Below are positions 55,341 through 63,599 of a stretch of DNA of 64,000 nucleotides, in pieces. This DNA is from Mycolicibacterium anyangense. Its GTDB lineage: Bacteria > Actinomycetota > Actinomycetes > Mycobacteriales > Mycobacteriaceae. Position numbers and translations under genes: made by a program. The notes below the pieces were generated by a model, which made no database searches, was not told the DNA's origin, and was given only the letters and a program-made list of their open reading frames with translations. Where the stretch lies: NCBI RefSeq assembly GCF_010731855.1, contig NZ_AP022620.1, forward strand, positions 5,580,001 through 5,644,000. The letters run 5' to 3'. Position 1 is the first letter of the stretch, and each line of letters begins with the position of its first letter.

Positions 55341-55742
55341 TTAAAGTCGGGAGAATTGCTCTTCAAGTTCTTTCGTCGAAATATCGCCAACCTCGACGGC
55401 GGACGATCCATCCTGCGAAGCCATCCAATCAATGACCATTCCAACGGTGGTCTGCGGGGCTTTGAGGTCCAAGGTATCGTCAGCCGCCTGATTCGGGCGG
55501 GCTCGGAGGGTGTCTTTGGGAACCGCCTGAACGAAGGCCATCCTATGCTCGCGTGGGTAGTAACAGGCGATCGAGCCCCCGTCCGGAAAATGTTGAGCCA
55601 TACGATCGTTGACTACTTCAGCCATGTAGTCCCATTCGACGCACACCACGGTGTTATGCAGCCATGGGTATTTCTTCCGAAATTTTGCATCACGCTGCAG
55701 TTTGGCGAAGATAAAGGTGGCTGTCGTGTGGGGATCAGTCAT
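55341..55742 (-). CDS. Unknown 133-aa protein
   Basis: The 133-aa soluble protein has VEWDYMAEVVNDRMAQHFPDGG and an acidic C-terminus (VEVGDISTKELEEQF). No domain is recognised. Its ATG at 55742 overlaps the stop of the upstream 174-aa gene by 8 nt, so the two are translationally coupled, which supports it being a real gene. An opposite-strand frame of equal length is a shadow. Confidence 0.6.
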   Translation of the reverse strand: MTDPHTTATFIFAKLQRDAKFRKKYPWLHNTVVCVEWDYMAEVVNDRMAQHFPDGGSIACYYPREHRMAFVQAVPKDTLRARPNQAADDTLDLKAPQTTVGMVIDWMASQDGSSAVEVGDISTKELEEQFSRL

Positions 55743-56259
55743 CGAGCCACCTCCTAACTCGCTCCTGCCAGTCTTGCAGCATCATGGCGAGATGCACATC
55801 GAATTCGCTGTCAACAATAGCTGCATCATCCGCAGTTAGCTCACGCAGAGACTCACGCTCGCCATCATGATCGTTCGGGTCGCTGTTGATCGAAAAGAGA
55901 TGCCTATGGATTTCGGAGTCGCAGCAATCGATGCGCTCGACGTGCCGACGCTGCACGCGCGTGCCGGTTAGCAGCAGTTGTTCGACGGCATCATGTTGCG
56001 ACACATCCAACATAAGGGCCCAGTCGACGTATCGCCCGCGGTCGAGCGCAACTCTGTAGGTGAGCTCACCCCGCCAGCCCTCGTACGGGGGGAGTAAAAG
56101 TCCCGTGGTTGTGTCTTCGACACGGTCTGGAAAGAGATGTCTTGAGTACGGACGAACCGGAGGGAGATAGGGCTGAACCGGATCGCTTGGCAGATAGCCC
56201 TGTTGTATCGAGTAGACCTCCTGCCGCCTCGGCCTACCGCTACTCTTTCTCCTCGACAT
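55735..56259 (-). CDS. Unknown 174-aa protein
   Basis: The 174-aa protein has a basic, Pro-rich N-terminus (MSRRKSSGRPRRQEVYS, then PYLPPVRPYSRHLFPD), a central beta-rich stretch (GELTYRVALDRGRYVDWALML) and a helical acidic C-terminus ending LQDWQERVRRWLDD. No family is recognised. It is coupled to the downstream 133-aa gene and lies 154 bp downstream of the four-TM gene, possibly in the same operon. Confidence 0.6.
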   Translation of the reverse strand: MSRRKSSGRPRRQEVYSIQQGYLPSDPVQPYLPPVRPYSRHLFPDRVEDTTTGLLLPPYEGWRGELTYRVALDRGRYVDWALMLDVSQHDAVEQLLLTGTRVQRRHVERIDCCDSEIHRHLFSINSDPNDHDGERESLRELTADDAAIVDSEFDVHLAMMLQDWQERVRRWLDD

Positions 56260-56413
56260 ACCCCAGCCTTCATACGAAGCTCATCGCGAGCACGGCCGAT
56301 CGTAGCGTGGCAGGAGCGCATCCGACCAAGACGTCTCCTTCGAATTCATCTTGCTGGTGCGCGATGGAAGGTTAGGCACACGAGGCAAAATCAGGGGTGC
56401 CTCGATGTTCGCA

Positions 56414-56920
56414 TCAGGCTCGGAGCTGTTGATACGCCGAGTGAACGCGCTTCAGACACATCAGAATAGTTAGCACAAGGTGCAGGCCCAACGCTGCAAG
56501 GACAGCGCTGATCCAGATGGGGGCGCCAGCGTCCTTATCTGCCATGGCGGCGGCGACGACGCCGACTACGGTTGTGACAATGCCGATGACAACCGAGTAA
56601 GTGACGTTGGCGAACGTTTCATCAATGAGCGATGCAAGTCGAGGGCGGTCCCGATCACGTCCGTCGTCCTTGATCTGGACTCTCAGCTGAAACACGAAGA
56701 TCACCAGTCCGAACAGGAGCGCAGTGAATACTGCGAGGCCGGCTAGAACCGCCGCGGTGTCCTTCATCCGAAACTCAAAAATGCCCAGCGCGAGCCCGGC
56801 AACGACGGGTACCCCCGCAAAAAGAACCAGGTCGAGCATCCGGATTTCACCGGAACGGTCGTCCCGCAGCGTGTCGAAGTGGGCACGAACTACCGGCCGG
56901 ACGCTAGCTTTGCTCGCCAC
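56414..56920 (-). CDS. Four-TM membrane protein
   Basis: The 168-aa protein has four hydrophobic helices (about 29-48, 56-76, 104-124 and 133-153) and a charged cytosolic loop between helices 2 and 3 (QIKDDGRDRDRPRLASLIDE). GTG 56920 overlaps the stop of the upstream 325-aa gene by 17 nt. No homologue is recognised. A sensor protein coupled to a small multi-TM protein is a common layout of membrane-damaging defence systems; here that is only an analogy. Confidence 0.7.
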   Translation of the reverse strand: MASKASVRPVVRAHFDTLRDDRSGEIRMLDLVLFAGVPVVAGLALGIFEFRMKDTAAVLAGLAVFTALLFGLVIFVFQLRVQIKDDGRDRDRPRLASLIDETFANVTYSVVIGIVTTVVGVVAAAMADKDAGAPIWISAVLAALGLHLVLTILMCLKRVHSAYQQLRA

Positions 56921-57881
56921 CGCGAATCACCATCTTCGCCCCCAGCTGCTCTTCAGTCCACTGTCCAACAGTGTTCCCGTCTGTCCACTCTATGCCGATA
57001 CGGTCAAAAAGGTCCGGCGCGTACTCCCGACGAAACACAAGATTCCTGATCTTTTCGGCAGGCCATGCATCCTCGTTGTGCCCGCTCAGTGGGTAGCTCA
57101 CTGATGGTCGCCGCTCGCGGCCGATGATGAAGGTCTTCCGTTTTCCGTTGCCTTCAAGGGTAACTTCAGCCTCCGACTCGTTTTCGCCCTCTTCGAAGCC
57201 CAGCAACTCTCCCACTTTGATCGAACCGCCACGCAGACCGTCGAAGAGTGACCTGGGCAACGACTTCATTCCGATGCCGGGAACCAGGCTATGTGTGAGG
57301 TCGCCAGCAAACTTTGGCGCCTGAGCTCCAACGAAGTTGTCGGCCTTGTCGGACTCCTTGTGACGCCTGTATGCGCTGACCCGGACCAACTGGGCGCTCT
57401 CCAGCCATGCCTCTCCTTCGATGACGGCGTCAGCCTCCAGTAGGAGATCGGGATACGCCAGTACGAACCGCTTCTTGAATAGCTCGAGGAGCCGTATCAC
57501 GCCGCACTGGTTATTGGCTCTTTCAAGAAAGAGCAGCGCCGACGTGGCGTCCTTCGGCAGGATCAACACGCCGTGTGTGACCACTTGGATCGCGTCCGTC
57601 TTCTCGAATTTGCCTCTCTCCATCAGGGTTGTGGTATCGATGAAGCGGCCTTCTTCGCCGTATCGCCCAACTTCTACTGCGAGTGTGAGGGAGCGTCCGA
57701 GCGGCTCGTCCCCGACAACTGCCGCATAGCTCTCGTTAGCGGAGTTGTGCAGCTGCGCCGGGGTCACCTCGGCTGCGAAGGCTCGAAAGAGGTGCAATAG
57801 ATCACCATCTGGCAGCTGGCTAAGGTTTTGGCGCTCCTTCCGATTCCCCCTCGGATGTGCCCACAGTTCAGTGACCGTCAT
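56904..57881 (-). CDS. Unknown 325-aa soluble protein
   Basis: The 325-aa protein starts at ATG 57881 (MTVTELWAHPRGNRKER). Visible features are PDGDLLHLFRAFAAEVTP, a beta-rich middle (SLTLAVEVGRYGEEGRFIDTT) and a central helix-strand region (LELFKKRFVLAYPDLLLEADAVI). The C-terminus has TFIIGRERRPSVSYPLSG and RIGIEWTDGNTVGQW. A TTG at 57896 could extend it by five residues. No family is recognised. It overlaps the four-TM gene and follows the HTH gene by 50 nt. Confidence 0.65.
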   Translation of the reverse strand: MTVTELWAHPRGNRKERQNLSQLPDGDLLHLFRAFAAEVTPAQLHNSANESYAAVVGDEPLGRSLTLAVEVGRYGEEGRFIDTTTLMERGKFEKTDAIQVVTHGVLILPKDATSALLFLERANNQCGVIRLLELFKKRFVLAYPDLLLEADAVIEGEAWLESAQLVRVSAYRRHKESDKADNFVGAQAPKFAGDLTHSLVPGIGMKSLPRSLFDGLRGGSIKVGELLGFEEGENESEAEVTLEGNGKRKTFIIGRERRPSVSYPLSGHNEDAWPAEKIRNLVFRREYAPDLFDRIGIEWTDGNTVGQWTEEQLGAKMVIRGGEQS

Positions 57882-57931
57882 AGTGCGTCGCGGCAAGTCA
57901 ATTCCCCTCGTCTTAGTGCTCTAATGTCCAC

Positions 57932-59233
57932 TCAACCTGCCCGCTGCGGTCCGTGCGGCCGCCAGGGACGAACGTCCGTCAGGTTATTGCGGGGCCCGAC
58001 AGGCGGCGGCTTGTCACCGCCGGACCGACCCGGACCAAATTTTTCTGTACTGATGTTGGCGAGATCTAATGCCACTTCGGCCTCAATGAGTACTTCAGCG
58101 GCTTCGCCAGACGCATTGCGCTCCATTTGGACATGCACAGCATGAAGTCGATCGTTTATTAACGCAGTTCCCAGAGCCAGCTTCGCGAAACGCTTCACAC
58201 CTTCTCTGCTAGCAATATCCTCGCCGATCGCGGCGACCTCGTCCTGATACTTTGAGAGCTGCTTGCTCGCTCCGCGATTCCGAAGCCACGTCGTTAATTC
58301 GAGGTCGCCCTCGTATACCATTGCTTGCGCCGGTCGCCAGACGGCCTCAATGTCAACGGTGTTGAGGCCAGCTTCCGGACCAACCCTCCACGGAGCTTCA
58401 CCGGCTGCCACCGCTTGTCGAAAAGCCTTCACTGCTGAAACGTCGTATTGGCCTGCCCCAGATTCGGAGATCACGCCTAACGTCCCCGGAAAGGCTTCAC
58501 TCGAGGGAACGTGTCTCCAAGTGGACCACCATTCAGCCCTCCACGGCTCATCACCAGGTTCGAATTCGGGGCCCGGATTCCAAGGGGGAGTCCAGGGCCG
58601 TCCTGTGCCGAGTTGAACATCGGTGGCCATCTGTTGCACCTGAGACAGCTCATTTTCAGCCAGTTGGAACGATATTCTGCGCGTCGCCGCATATTCCAGC
58701 ACCAAATTGAGCATTCGATTTCGGGCCGCCAACCAGTCATCAAAAATGGCGTCCGACGGACGAATCTCTCCGGCCGAGACGATGTTCGGGTCGAGCCGCC
58801 GAGGATGGGCGGCGTCGTAGACCGACAACCACTCGACCTCTTCGTCGGAACGGTCCTTCTCGGGTTTCCTCATGATTTGGCTGCGGCGCATTACAGCACG
58901 TACACCAGCCATTCCGCCGCGAGTATCCGCTGGAGGAACATCGTCCGACTGGAGTCTCTCAAGATCGTCAGCGGCGTCGTCGCGGCCGGCTTCGCGTAAC
59001 TCCTGCGGAGAGGAGCCGACTACATCTGCCATGCGCGCGAGCGTGTCGGGCGGAGCAATGACTGGGATGCGGGTGTCTTTTGTCGCCTGCTGATAACCCT
59101 TTGCGATCTGTCGCCACCGACCTTCGCTGATTCCCGCTAGTTTCGCCGCCCTCGTCACGGACAATCTCGGCGATTGTTCTAGCCGACGTCGTTCGATGAG
59201 CTCCGCCTCTTTAGGGCGTTCGGGTGTATCCAC
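57932..59233 (-). CDS. HTH-domain protein with a large C-terminal region
   Basis: The 433-aa protein from GTG 59233 has an N-terminal XRE-like HTH (SVTRAAKLAGISEGRWRQIAKGY, about 24-48) and DTLARMADVVGSSPQELREAG, typical of repressors on actinobacterial integrated elements. The rest is unknown, with a Trp/Pro-rich stretch (GRPWTPPWNPGPEFEPGDEPW, about 210) and a helical C-terminus. It heads the operon leading to the 325-aa and four-TM genes and is divergent from the RloC-like gene. Confidence 0.7.
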   Translation of the reverse strand: MDTPERPKEAELIERRRLEQSPRLSVTRAAKLAGISEGRWRQIAKGYQQATKDTRIPVIAPPDTLARMADVVGSSPQELREAGRDDAADDLERLQSDDVPPADTRGGMAGVRAVMRRSQIMRKPEKDRSDEEVEWLSVYDAAHPRRLDPNIVSAGEIRPSDAIFDDWLAARNRMLNLVLEYAATRRISFQLAENELSQVQQMATDVQLGTGRPWTPPWNPGPEFEPGDEPWRAEWWSTWRHVPSSEAFPGTLGVISESGAGQYDVSAVKAFRQAVAAGEAPWRVGPEAGLNTVDIEAVWRPAQAMVYEGDLELTTWLRNRGASKQLSKYQDEVAAIGEDIASREGVKRFAKLALGTALINDRLHAVHVQMERNASGEAAEVLIEAEVALDLANISTEKFGPGRSGGDKPPPVGPRNNLTDVRPWRPHGPQRAG

Positions 59234-59246
59234 GCCTCGACCTTCC

Positions 59247-59254
59247 TACGCGTA
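59247..59254. promoter_or_regulatory. TACGCGTA palindrome upstream of the HTH gene
   Basis: A perfect 8-bp palindrome lies 13 nt upstream of the HTH start. A related TACGGCGTA lies at 59376-59384 across the 212-bp divergent region, and CCTACG recurs at several further places there, so the HTH protein may bind both promoters. Confidence 0.35.
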
Positions 59255-59359
59255 GCCCTACGAAGCCTAGTCGTGGTACTTCGGCGGTCCACGTAGATGC
59301 GCCCGTGTCTCCTCGGGTGGCAGGTCAGCTCGGTGGTGGGTCACCCGCGCAAACTACGC

Positions 59360-59388
59360 TTGAGATTATCGAACCTACGGCGTACCTT
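59360..59388 (+). promoter_or_regulatory. Candidate promoter of the RloC-like gene
   Basis: TTGAGA (59360-59365), 17 nt, TACCTT (59383-59388) is a good SigA-type match. The TACGGCGTA motif at 59376-59384 overlaps the -10, as expected for repression. An AGGAGA ribosome-binding site (59435-59440) precedes the ATG at 59446. Confidence 0.5.
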
Positions 59389-59445
59389 CGTATCGTTGGT
59401 TGTGCGTCCTACGGCTGACCTTGTGTCCGTGAACAGGAGACTGTG

Positions 59446-61836
59446 ATGTTGCGTCGGCTCGAACGTATAAAAGCCTGCGGGATATTTGAGGATTTCCGCT
59501 GGGACCTCGCACTGCCCGAGCTTGCCAGGATTACCGTTATCTTCGGCCGCAACGGCACGGGAAAAACCTCGCTGGCAGGCGCCCTCGATGGGTTGCGCTA
59601 TGCCGCGGACGGCATGGGCTTCAGTCGGGTCTCCCTCGCACTGGAGGACGCATCAGGAACTCGCGTCACTAGTTTCAGCGAGGATCCCGCCTTCGACCGG
59701 ATCCATGTCTTCAGCGAGCGGTACGTTTCGCGCAGTCATCGGTTTACACCTGCGGCCGCTGATATGGACGCCGTTTTGACCGTTGGTCATCGCCCTGTCG
59801 ACGCGGAACAGCGCCTAGAGGTGTTGCGACAGTTGGTCGCAACTAAGACCGCGGAACGCGATTCCGCCGCTGGGGCGGAACTCAGCGCGAAGCAGCAAGT
59901 CGAGGAAACCTATCGCCAAGTCTCAAAGAACGTCGTAGATGCGGCAGGACGCGCTGGAGGACGTTGGAACTCAAAAAGCAACTTCAGCGCTCGCGTAGTC
60001 AAGACCGAATTCGCTGCATCACACTGCGATTGGAGGGAGCTAACAGAAGGGGAGATGCGCGAGAAGGTCGGAATAATCAACTCCGACAGACTAGAGGCAC
60101 TGGCAGAACCCAGCCTTCCGGTCGCTGTGCCGAGTGACCTTGTCGAGCGGCTGAGTCCGGCATTGTCTGCTACACCGAGCACTATTGTCCTAGACACACT
60201 TGCAGAACATCCTGAGGCAACGCCTTGGGTCGATGCCGGCCGACGCCTGCACGAGGAAGCCCCTGATTGCATATTTTGCGGCTCGAAGCTGACCGATGAA
60301 CGAAAGGCGCAGATCGACCGACATTTTTCTGATGAGGTCGAGGAACTACAGAGAGATCTCCAATCCATCGCGCGCGAACTGGACGAAGCCGCGCGCGGGA
60401 TCGATCGTTTGGCATCTGCCATCCCCAGCAAGGGCTTGTTTATTGAGGACCTCCGACCCCGTTTCGACGACGCAGTGGATGACCTCCGCGTTGAGCTGTC
60501 CGCGCTTCAGCAGTGGATCGACGTAATGAGGGATCGCGTAAAAGCCAAGGCGGACAACGTTATTAGCCAGGTCGACTCCGCGGTCGATGCGCCTCCAGTC
60601 GTCGTGGGCAGTGCTCTCGCTTCGCTGCTTCGCCAGCACAACATTCGTGTCGAGAGCCACGAGACGTTCGTCAAGCAGGCGGCCTTAGACATCGAGCGGC
60701 ATTACTTGAAGCAAGCCGAGGCGACCGTAAGGGCGAAAGAGCAGATAGCAGCCTCGAAGAACGCGGAGGTAGCGGCTTTCGACGCAGAGATGGGGGAGTG
60801 TTATGCAGAGATCGCAGCGCTCGAGCGTGTTGAGGGCGACCCGATGCCAAGTGCGAAGGTGCTTACCGAGGAGGTGGCACGGCTGCTCGGGCGTAATGAG
60901 CTGAGATTCGAGGCGGCCGATGGTCGTTATAAGGTATTGCGCTTCGGACAGCCAGCGATTGGCCTCAGCGTAGGTGAGCGGACCGCCATCACTCTTGTTC
61001 ATTTTCTTGAATCGGTAGCCCGGTTTGACGCGACGAACGGCAAACCCATCGTGGTGATCGATGACCCGGTCTCCAGCCTAGACAGCGACATCTTCATGGG
61101 CGTGTCGACGTATATCTGGACCGAAATGATTGTAAAGGACCACATCGCGCAACTGATACTGCTCACCCATGACTTCGAACTGTTTCGGCAGTGGGACATT
61201 CAGATTGATCGACTTCATCAGCGAGGAGGGAGAGACCCGGCGACAGGGCAAAAATTCACAGAGCTCTACCCCGCTCAGTTCTATGAGATCCGCTCGCGCC
61301 ACTCTACTTTCAATGGCCACACGAGGCGGCGTCCAACCCTAGCGTCGTGGCCCCCGTCTGAGTCGTCTCGTAAGAAGATCCGCTCTTCATACCACCATGC
61401 GTTTATTTGCGTCGCTCAGGCTCTGTGCAACCTCGCGAATGACGACTCTCTTGAGAATAGGCTAGACGCTCAGTTGCTGTTTCCAAACGTCGTGCGGCGA
61501 ATGCTTGAGACATTCTTGGCCTTTAAGCGGCCTGAGTGGGTCGGAGACTTCAACAGCGCAATGCGCAATTCGACCGCATTACTAGACGCTGCCGGTTATC
61601 GTGGTGACTCTAACGCCTTGCGGTTGCGGCTCACTCGTTATGCAAATAGTTACTCCCACGACGAAGATCCCTCGACAGACAAGACAGTGAACCCGGATGA
61701 GGTTTCCACTGCAATAAGAGCGGTCTTCGAGTTCATGAACCAGCTAGACGAAGGTCACTTTCGAGGACTGTGCGACGCCGTTGGGATAAATCCCAACGAA
61801 CTGCTGCCGCAGGTGCCGGCGGTCATGCACGAGTAA
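59446..61836 (+). CDS. RloC/PrrC-like anticodon-nuclease ATPase
   Basis: The 796-aa AAA_13/ABC-type ATPase has Walker A FGRNGTGKTSL (about 34-44), coiled coils flanking a zinc-hook-like CIFCGSKL (about 275), signature LSVGERTAI, and Walker B/D-loop IVVIDDPVSSLDSD. The C-terminal domain has FPNVVRRMLETFLAF (R-x3-E) and YANSYSHDED (His, about 736), matching the Arg-Glu-His triad of PrrC/RloC ACNases. RloC cleaves tRNA anticodon loops after DNA damage or phage attack. ATG 59446 is preferred to GTG 59443 on ribosome-binding-site spacing. Confidence 0.85.
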   Translation: MLRRLERIKACGIFEDFRWDLALPELARITVIFGRNGTGKTSLAGALDGLRYAADGMGFSRVSLALEDASGTRVTSFSEDPAFDRIHVFSERYVSRSHRFTPAAADMDAVLTVGHRPVDAEQRLEVLRQLVATKTAERDSAAGAELSAKQQVEETYRQVSKNVVDAAGRAGGRWNSKSNFSARVVKTEFAASHCDWRELTEGEMREKVGIINSDRLEALAEPSLPVAVPSDLVERLSPALSATPSTIVLDTLAEHPEATPWVDAGRRLHEEAPDCIFCGSKLTDERKAQIDRHFSDEVEELQRDLQSIARELDEAARGIDRLASAIPSKGLFIEDLRPRFDDAVDDLRVELSALQQWIDVMRDRVKAKADNVISQVDSAVDAPPVVVGSALASLLRQHNIRVESHETFVKQAALDIERHYLKQAEATVRAKEQIAASKNAEVAAFDAEMGECYAEIAALERVEGDPMPSAKVLTEEVARLLGRNELRFEAADGRYKVLRFGQPAIGLSVGERTAITLVHFLESVARFDATNGKPIVVIDDPVSSLDSDIFMGVSTYIWTEMIVKDHIAQLILLTHDFELFRQWDIQIDRLHQRGGRDPATGQKFTELYPAQFYEIRSRHSTFNGHTRRRPTLASWPPSESSRKKIRSSYHHAFICVAQALCNLANDDSLENRLDAQLLFPNVVRRMLETFLAFKRPEWVGDFNSAMRNSTALLDAAGYRGDSNALRLRLTRYANSYSHDEDPSTDKTVNPDEVSTAIRAVFEFMNQLDEGHFRGLCDAVGINPNELLPQVPAVMHE

Positions 61837-62054
61837 GGTGCACTCGGCGCGAATTAGCTAAGTTTTGTCTCACCGTCCGACGGCCCCATGCGGTCGCGGC
61901 GGGCATCCGATGCCCGAGATCGTGTCTTTTAGTTAGATGGCAAGAGCCAAGCTTCTCGGTTCCTCAAGCCGATTGTGTGCAGCCGCCTCCCGAGAGATTT
62001 GAGAGCGGCGCGCATACCGCTGCAGTTTTCCTGCCCCACGGTTACGATTCGGAC

Positions 62055-63155
62055 GTGACCGATCCCGGGCTTAACTCGCGTATGCCGGCCTCAATCGAAT
62101 GGCTTACGCTCCTTATTTTTGAGGCAGCCAGATTCTTTTCGCGGGATGACCATACCGAGCTGCTGGCAGAATTTGGAAAGCCTGAGCCGCCTGACTCCAT
62201 GTTCCCGTTTAGCACGTCGGATTTTCTGCACTATCTGCAGCCCCGTGGCTTCCGGCATGCACTGTCGCAAGGATCGCGAATCCAACGAGTTATCGACCGC
62301 ATGGTCGCCTGTGAAATGCTGACGGATTACGGCCAGGAGGCGTGGAATGACGTGTTTGGTCGTCGATTCTTCACAAATACTCTAGCGACGCGATCGCAGG
62401 CAAAGGGTTGGCTCTGGTTGGCCGAGGTTATCGGGCCTGAATTAATCATTCCGAGTTATGGATCCATTACCTTACCGATCGTCGGCTTCGACAACAATAA
62501 CGATGTGCACATCGGAACTGGTGTCCTGCTTGACGAACGTCATATCTTGACGAACTCTCATGTAGTGAGTGATATGAGGGTAGAGCGAGTAGTGCAGCCC
62601 TCGGCGATTTCCCCACCCATGCCCGGCCTCCCAAATCAGTCCGCAGTTACTATCGTCGATTGGGAATGCCACGCCCATCTCGACGTTGCCGTCATCACGG
62701 TCGAACCGGAACCCGGAACCACGGGTCTGCTACCGCTCGACGGTGTCGTGTTTCGGCGACCAGAATGGCGAGATGAGACGTACGTCTTCGGTTACCCACC
62801 CATTGCGCAGGCCGCCCAAGCGCACGTGACAGTGCAGCGGGGACAAGTGGTCAACCCATCGATCTCGAGCTGGTCAAGAGTGGCAGTTCCTGAAGACCAT
62901 CCGAACTGGCCTGATGGTGACGGCAACGGAGTCGAATTTGAGTACTTCCTTTATTCGGCAATTTCTCGGCCCGGTAACAGCGGAGGCCCGATCGTCGCGC
63001 AGGATGGCCGACTTGTCGGCATAGTCGCGCATGAAGTACTGGACGCTGGGCGTGCTGATCACCCTTTCTACCGAGGGATACCAGGTCAAATGGTCGTAAC
63101 GGCCTTGGGCGATCTAGGTTACGACGACCTTGCGGCCTTAGAGGACTGGAGCTAG
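62055..63155 (+). CDS. Trypsin-like serine protease with an unrecognised N-terminal domain
   Basis: The 366-aa protein has a helical N-terminal domain (about 10-135; MPASIEWLTLLIFEAARFF, then DYGQEAWNDVFGRRFF) and a chymotrypsin-fold domain with His in ILTNSHVV (about 168), Asp in AHLDVAVI (about 210) and Ser in RPGNSGGPIV (about 308). No signal peptide is visible, so it probably acts in the cytosol. GTG 62055 is used; ATG 62082 is an alternative. It follows the RloC-like gene after 218 bp without a recognised gene. Confidence 0.8.
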   Translation: MTDPGLNSRMPASIEWLTLLIFEAARFFSRDDHTELLAEFGKPEPPDSMFPFSTSDFLHYLQPRGFRHALSQGSRIQRVIDRMVACEMLTDYGQEAWNDVFGRRFFTNTLATRSQAKGWLWLAEVIGPELIIPSYGSITLPIVGFDNNNDVHIGTGVLLDERHILTNSHVVSDMRVERVVQPSAISPPMPGLPNQSAVTIVDWECHAHLDVAVITVEPEPGTTGLLPLDGVVFRRPEWRDETYVFGYPPIAQAAQAHVTVQRGQVVNPSISSWSRVAVPEDHPNWPDGDGNGVEFEYFLYSAISRPGNSGGPIVAQDGRLVGIVAHEVLDAGRADHPFYRGIPGQMVVTALGDLGYDDLAALEDWS

Positions 63156-63392
63156 GAAGTCGATATGCGCCGGCCTACCCGGTGGCGGATGTTTCTTGCC
63201 GGCACCAAGTCGGGCTGGGAATCAACCTTCGCTCATCGGGATCCCGTCAGCGAGTCCGTGACAAGCATCGGATAGCCGCGAGTACGCCCGCGAGGGCGAC
63301 AGAGTCTCATAGCAAAAATCGATCTGTGTTTGCCCGCGGTAGACCGCTAGGCTACGCCTCGCCAGCTAACACGCAAACGCAAAGACTTCCGA

Positions 63393-63413
63393 TTTGGGAA
63401 CGAATTTGGGAAC
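63393..63413 (+). repeat. Right arm-type integrase site pair
   Basis: TTTGGGAAC occurs at 63393-63401 and 63405-63413, the same motif and 12-bp spacing as at the left end. The remainder of 63156-63529 holds no gene I can support. Confidence 0.65.
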
Positions 63414-63529
63414 AAAACCCTCCGAAACAAGTCGAAATGAATGAGCCGCCCCGGAACGGTCCGAATTGTCAATAGCCATTTACCTGCATAAATGAGACTT
63501 AACGGACCTAGCAAACTATTGAGACGACA

Positions 63530-63575
63530 GCTCATAACCCAGAGGTCGCAGGTTCGAATCCTGTCCCCGCTACTA
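63530..63575 (+). repeat. Attachment site copy, right (attR)
   Basis: A 46-bp copy of the tRNA-fMet 3' half, identical to 44934-44979. It lacks the 5' half of the tRNA and so is not a functional gene. Confidence 0.92.
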
Positions 63576-63599
63576 TGTGATGTCTCAGGACATCGGAAT

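Larger units (their letters stand above)
44934..63575. mobile_element. Integrative mobilizable element in tRNA-fMet
   Basis: A perfect 46-bp repeat bounds a segment of about 18.6 kb that interrupts the conserved gene order. It contains a tyrosine integrase, an excisionase, a MobF relaxase-helicase, a toxin-antitoxin pair and three cargo blocks that look like defence genes. No type IV secretion or coupling-protein genes are seen, so transfer would need a helper. The right half looks more AT-rich by eye than the flanking chromosome, consistent with foreign origin. Confidence 0.9.

Noticed and set aside
55356..55757. 133-codon plus-strand frame opposite the 133-aa gene
   Set aside because: The minus-strand reading is overlapped and coupled to its upstream gene, which favours that strand.
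63182..63475. 97-codon plus-strand frame near attR
   Set aside because: It runs through the integrase arm sites, has no ribosome-binding site and a low-complexity Ser/Arg/Thr composition.
44980..63529. CRISPR array
   Set aside because: No regularly spaced direct repeats with unique spacers were seen; the only repeats are the attachment copies and the short arm motifs.
44980..63529. Prophage
   Set aside because: An integrase and excisionase are present, but there are no capsid, portal, terminase, tail or lysis genes; a relaxase is present instead.
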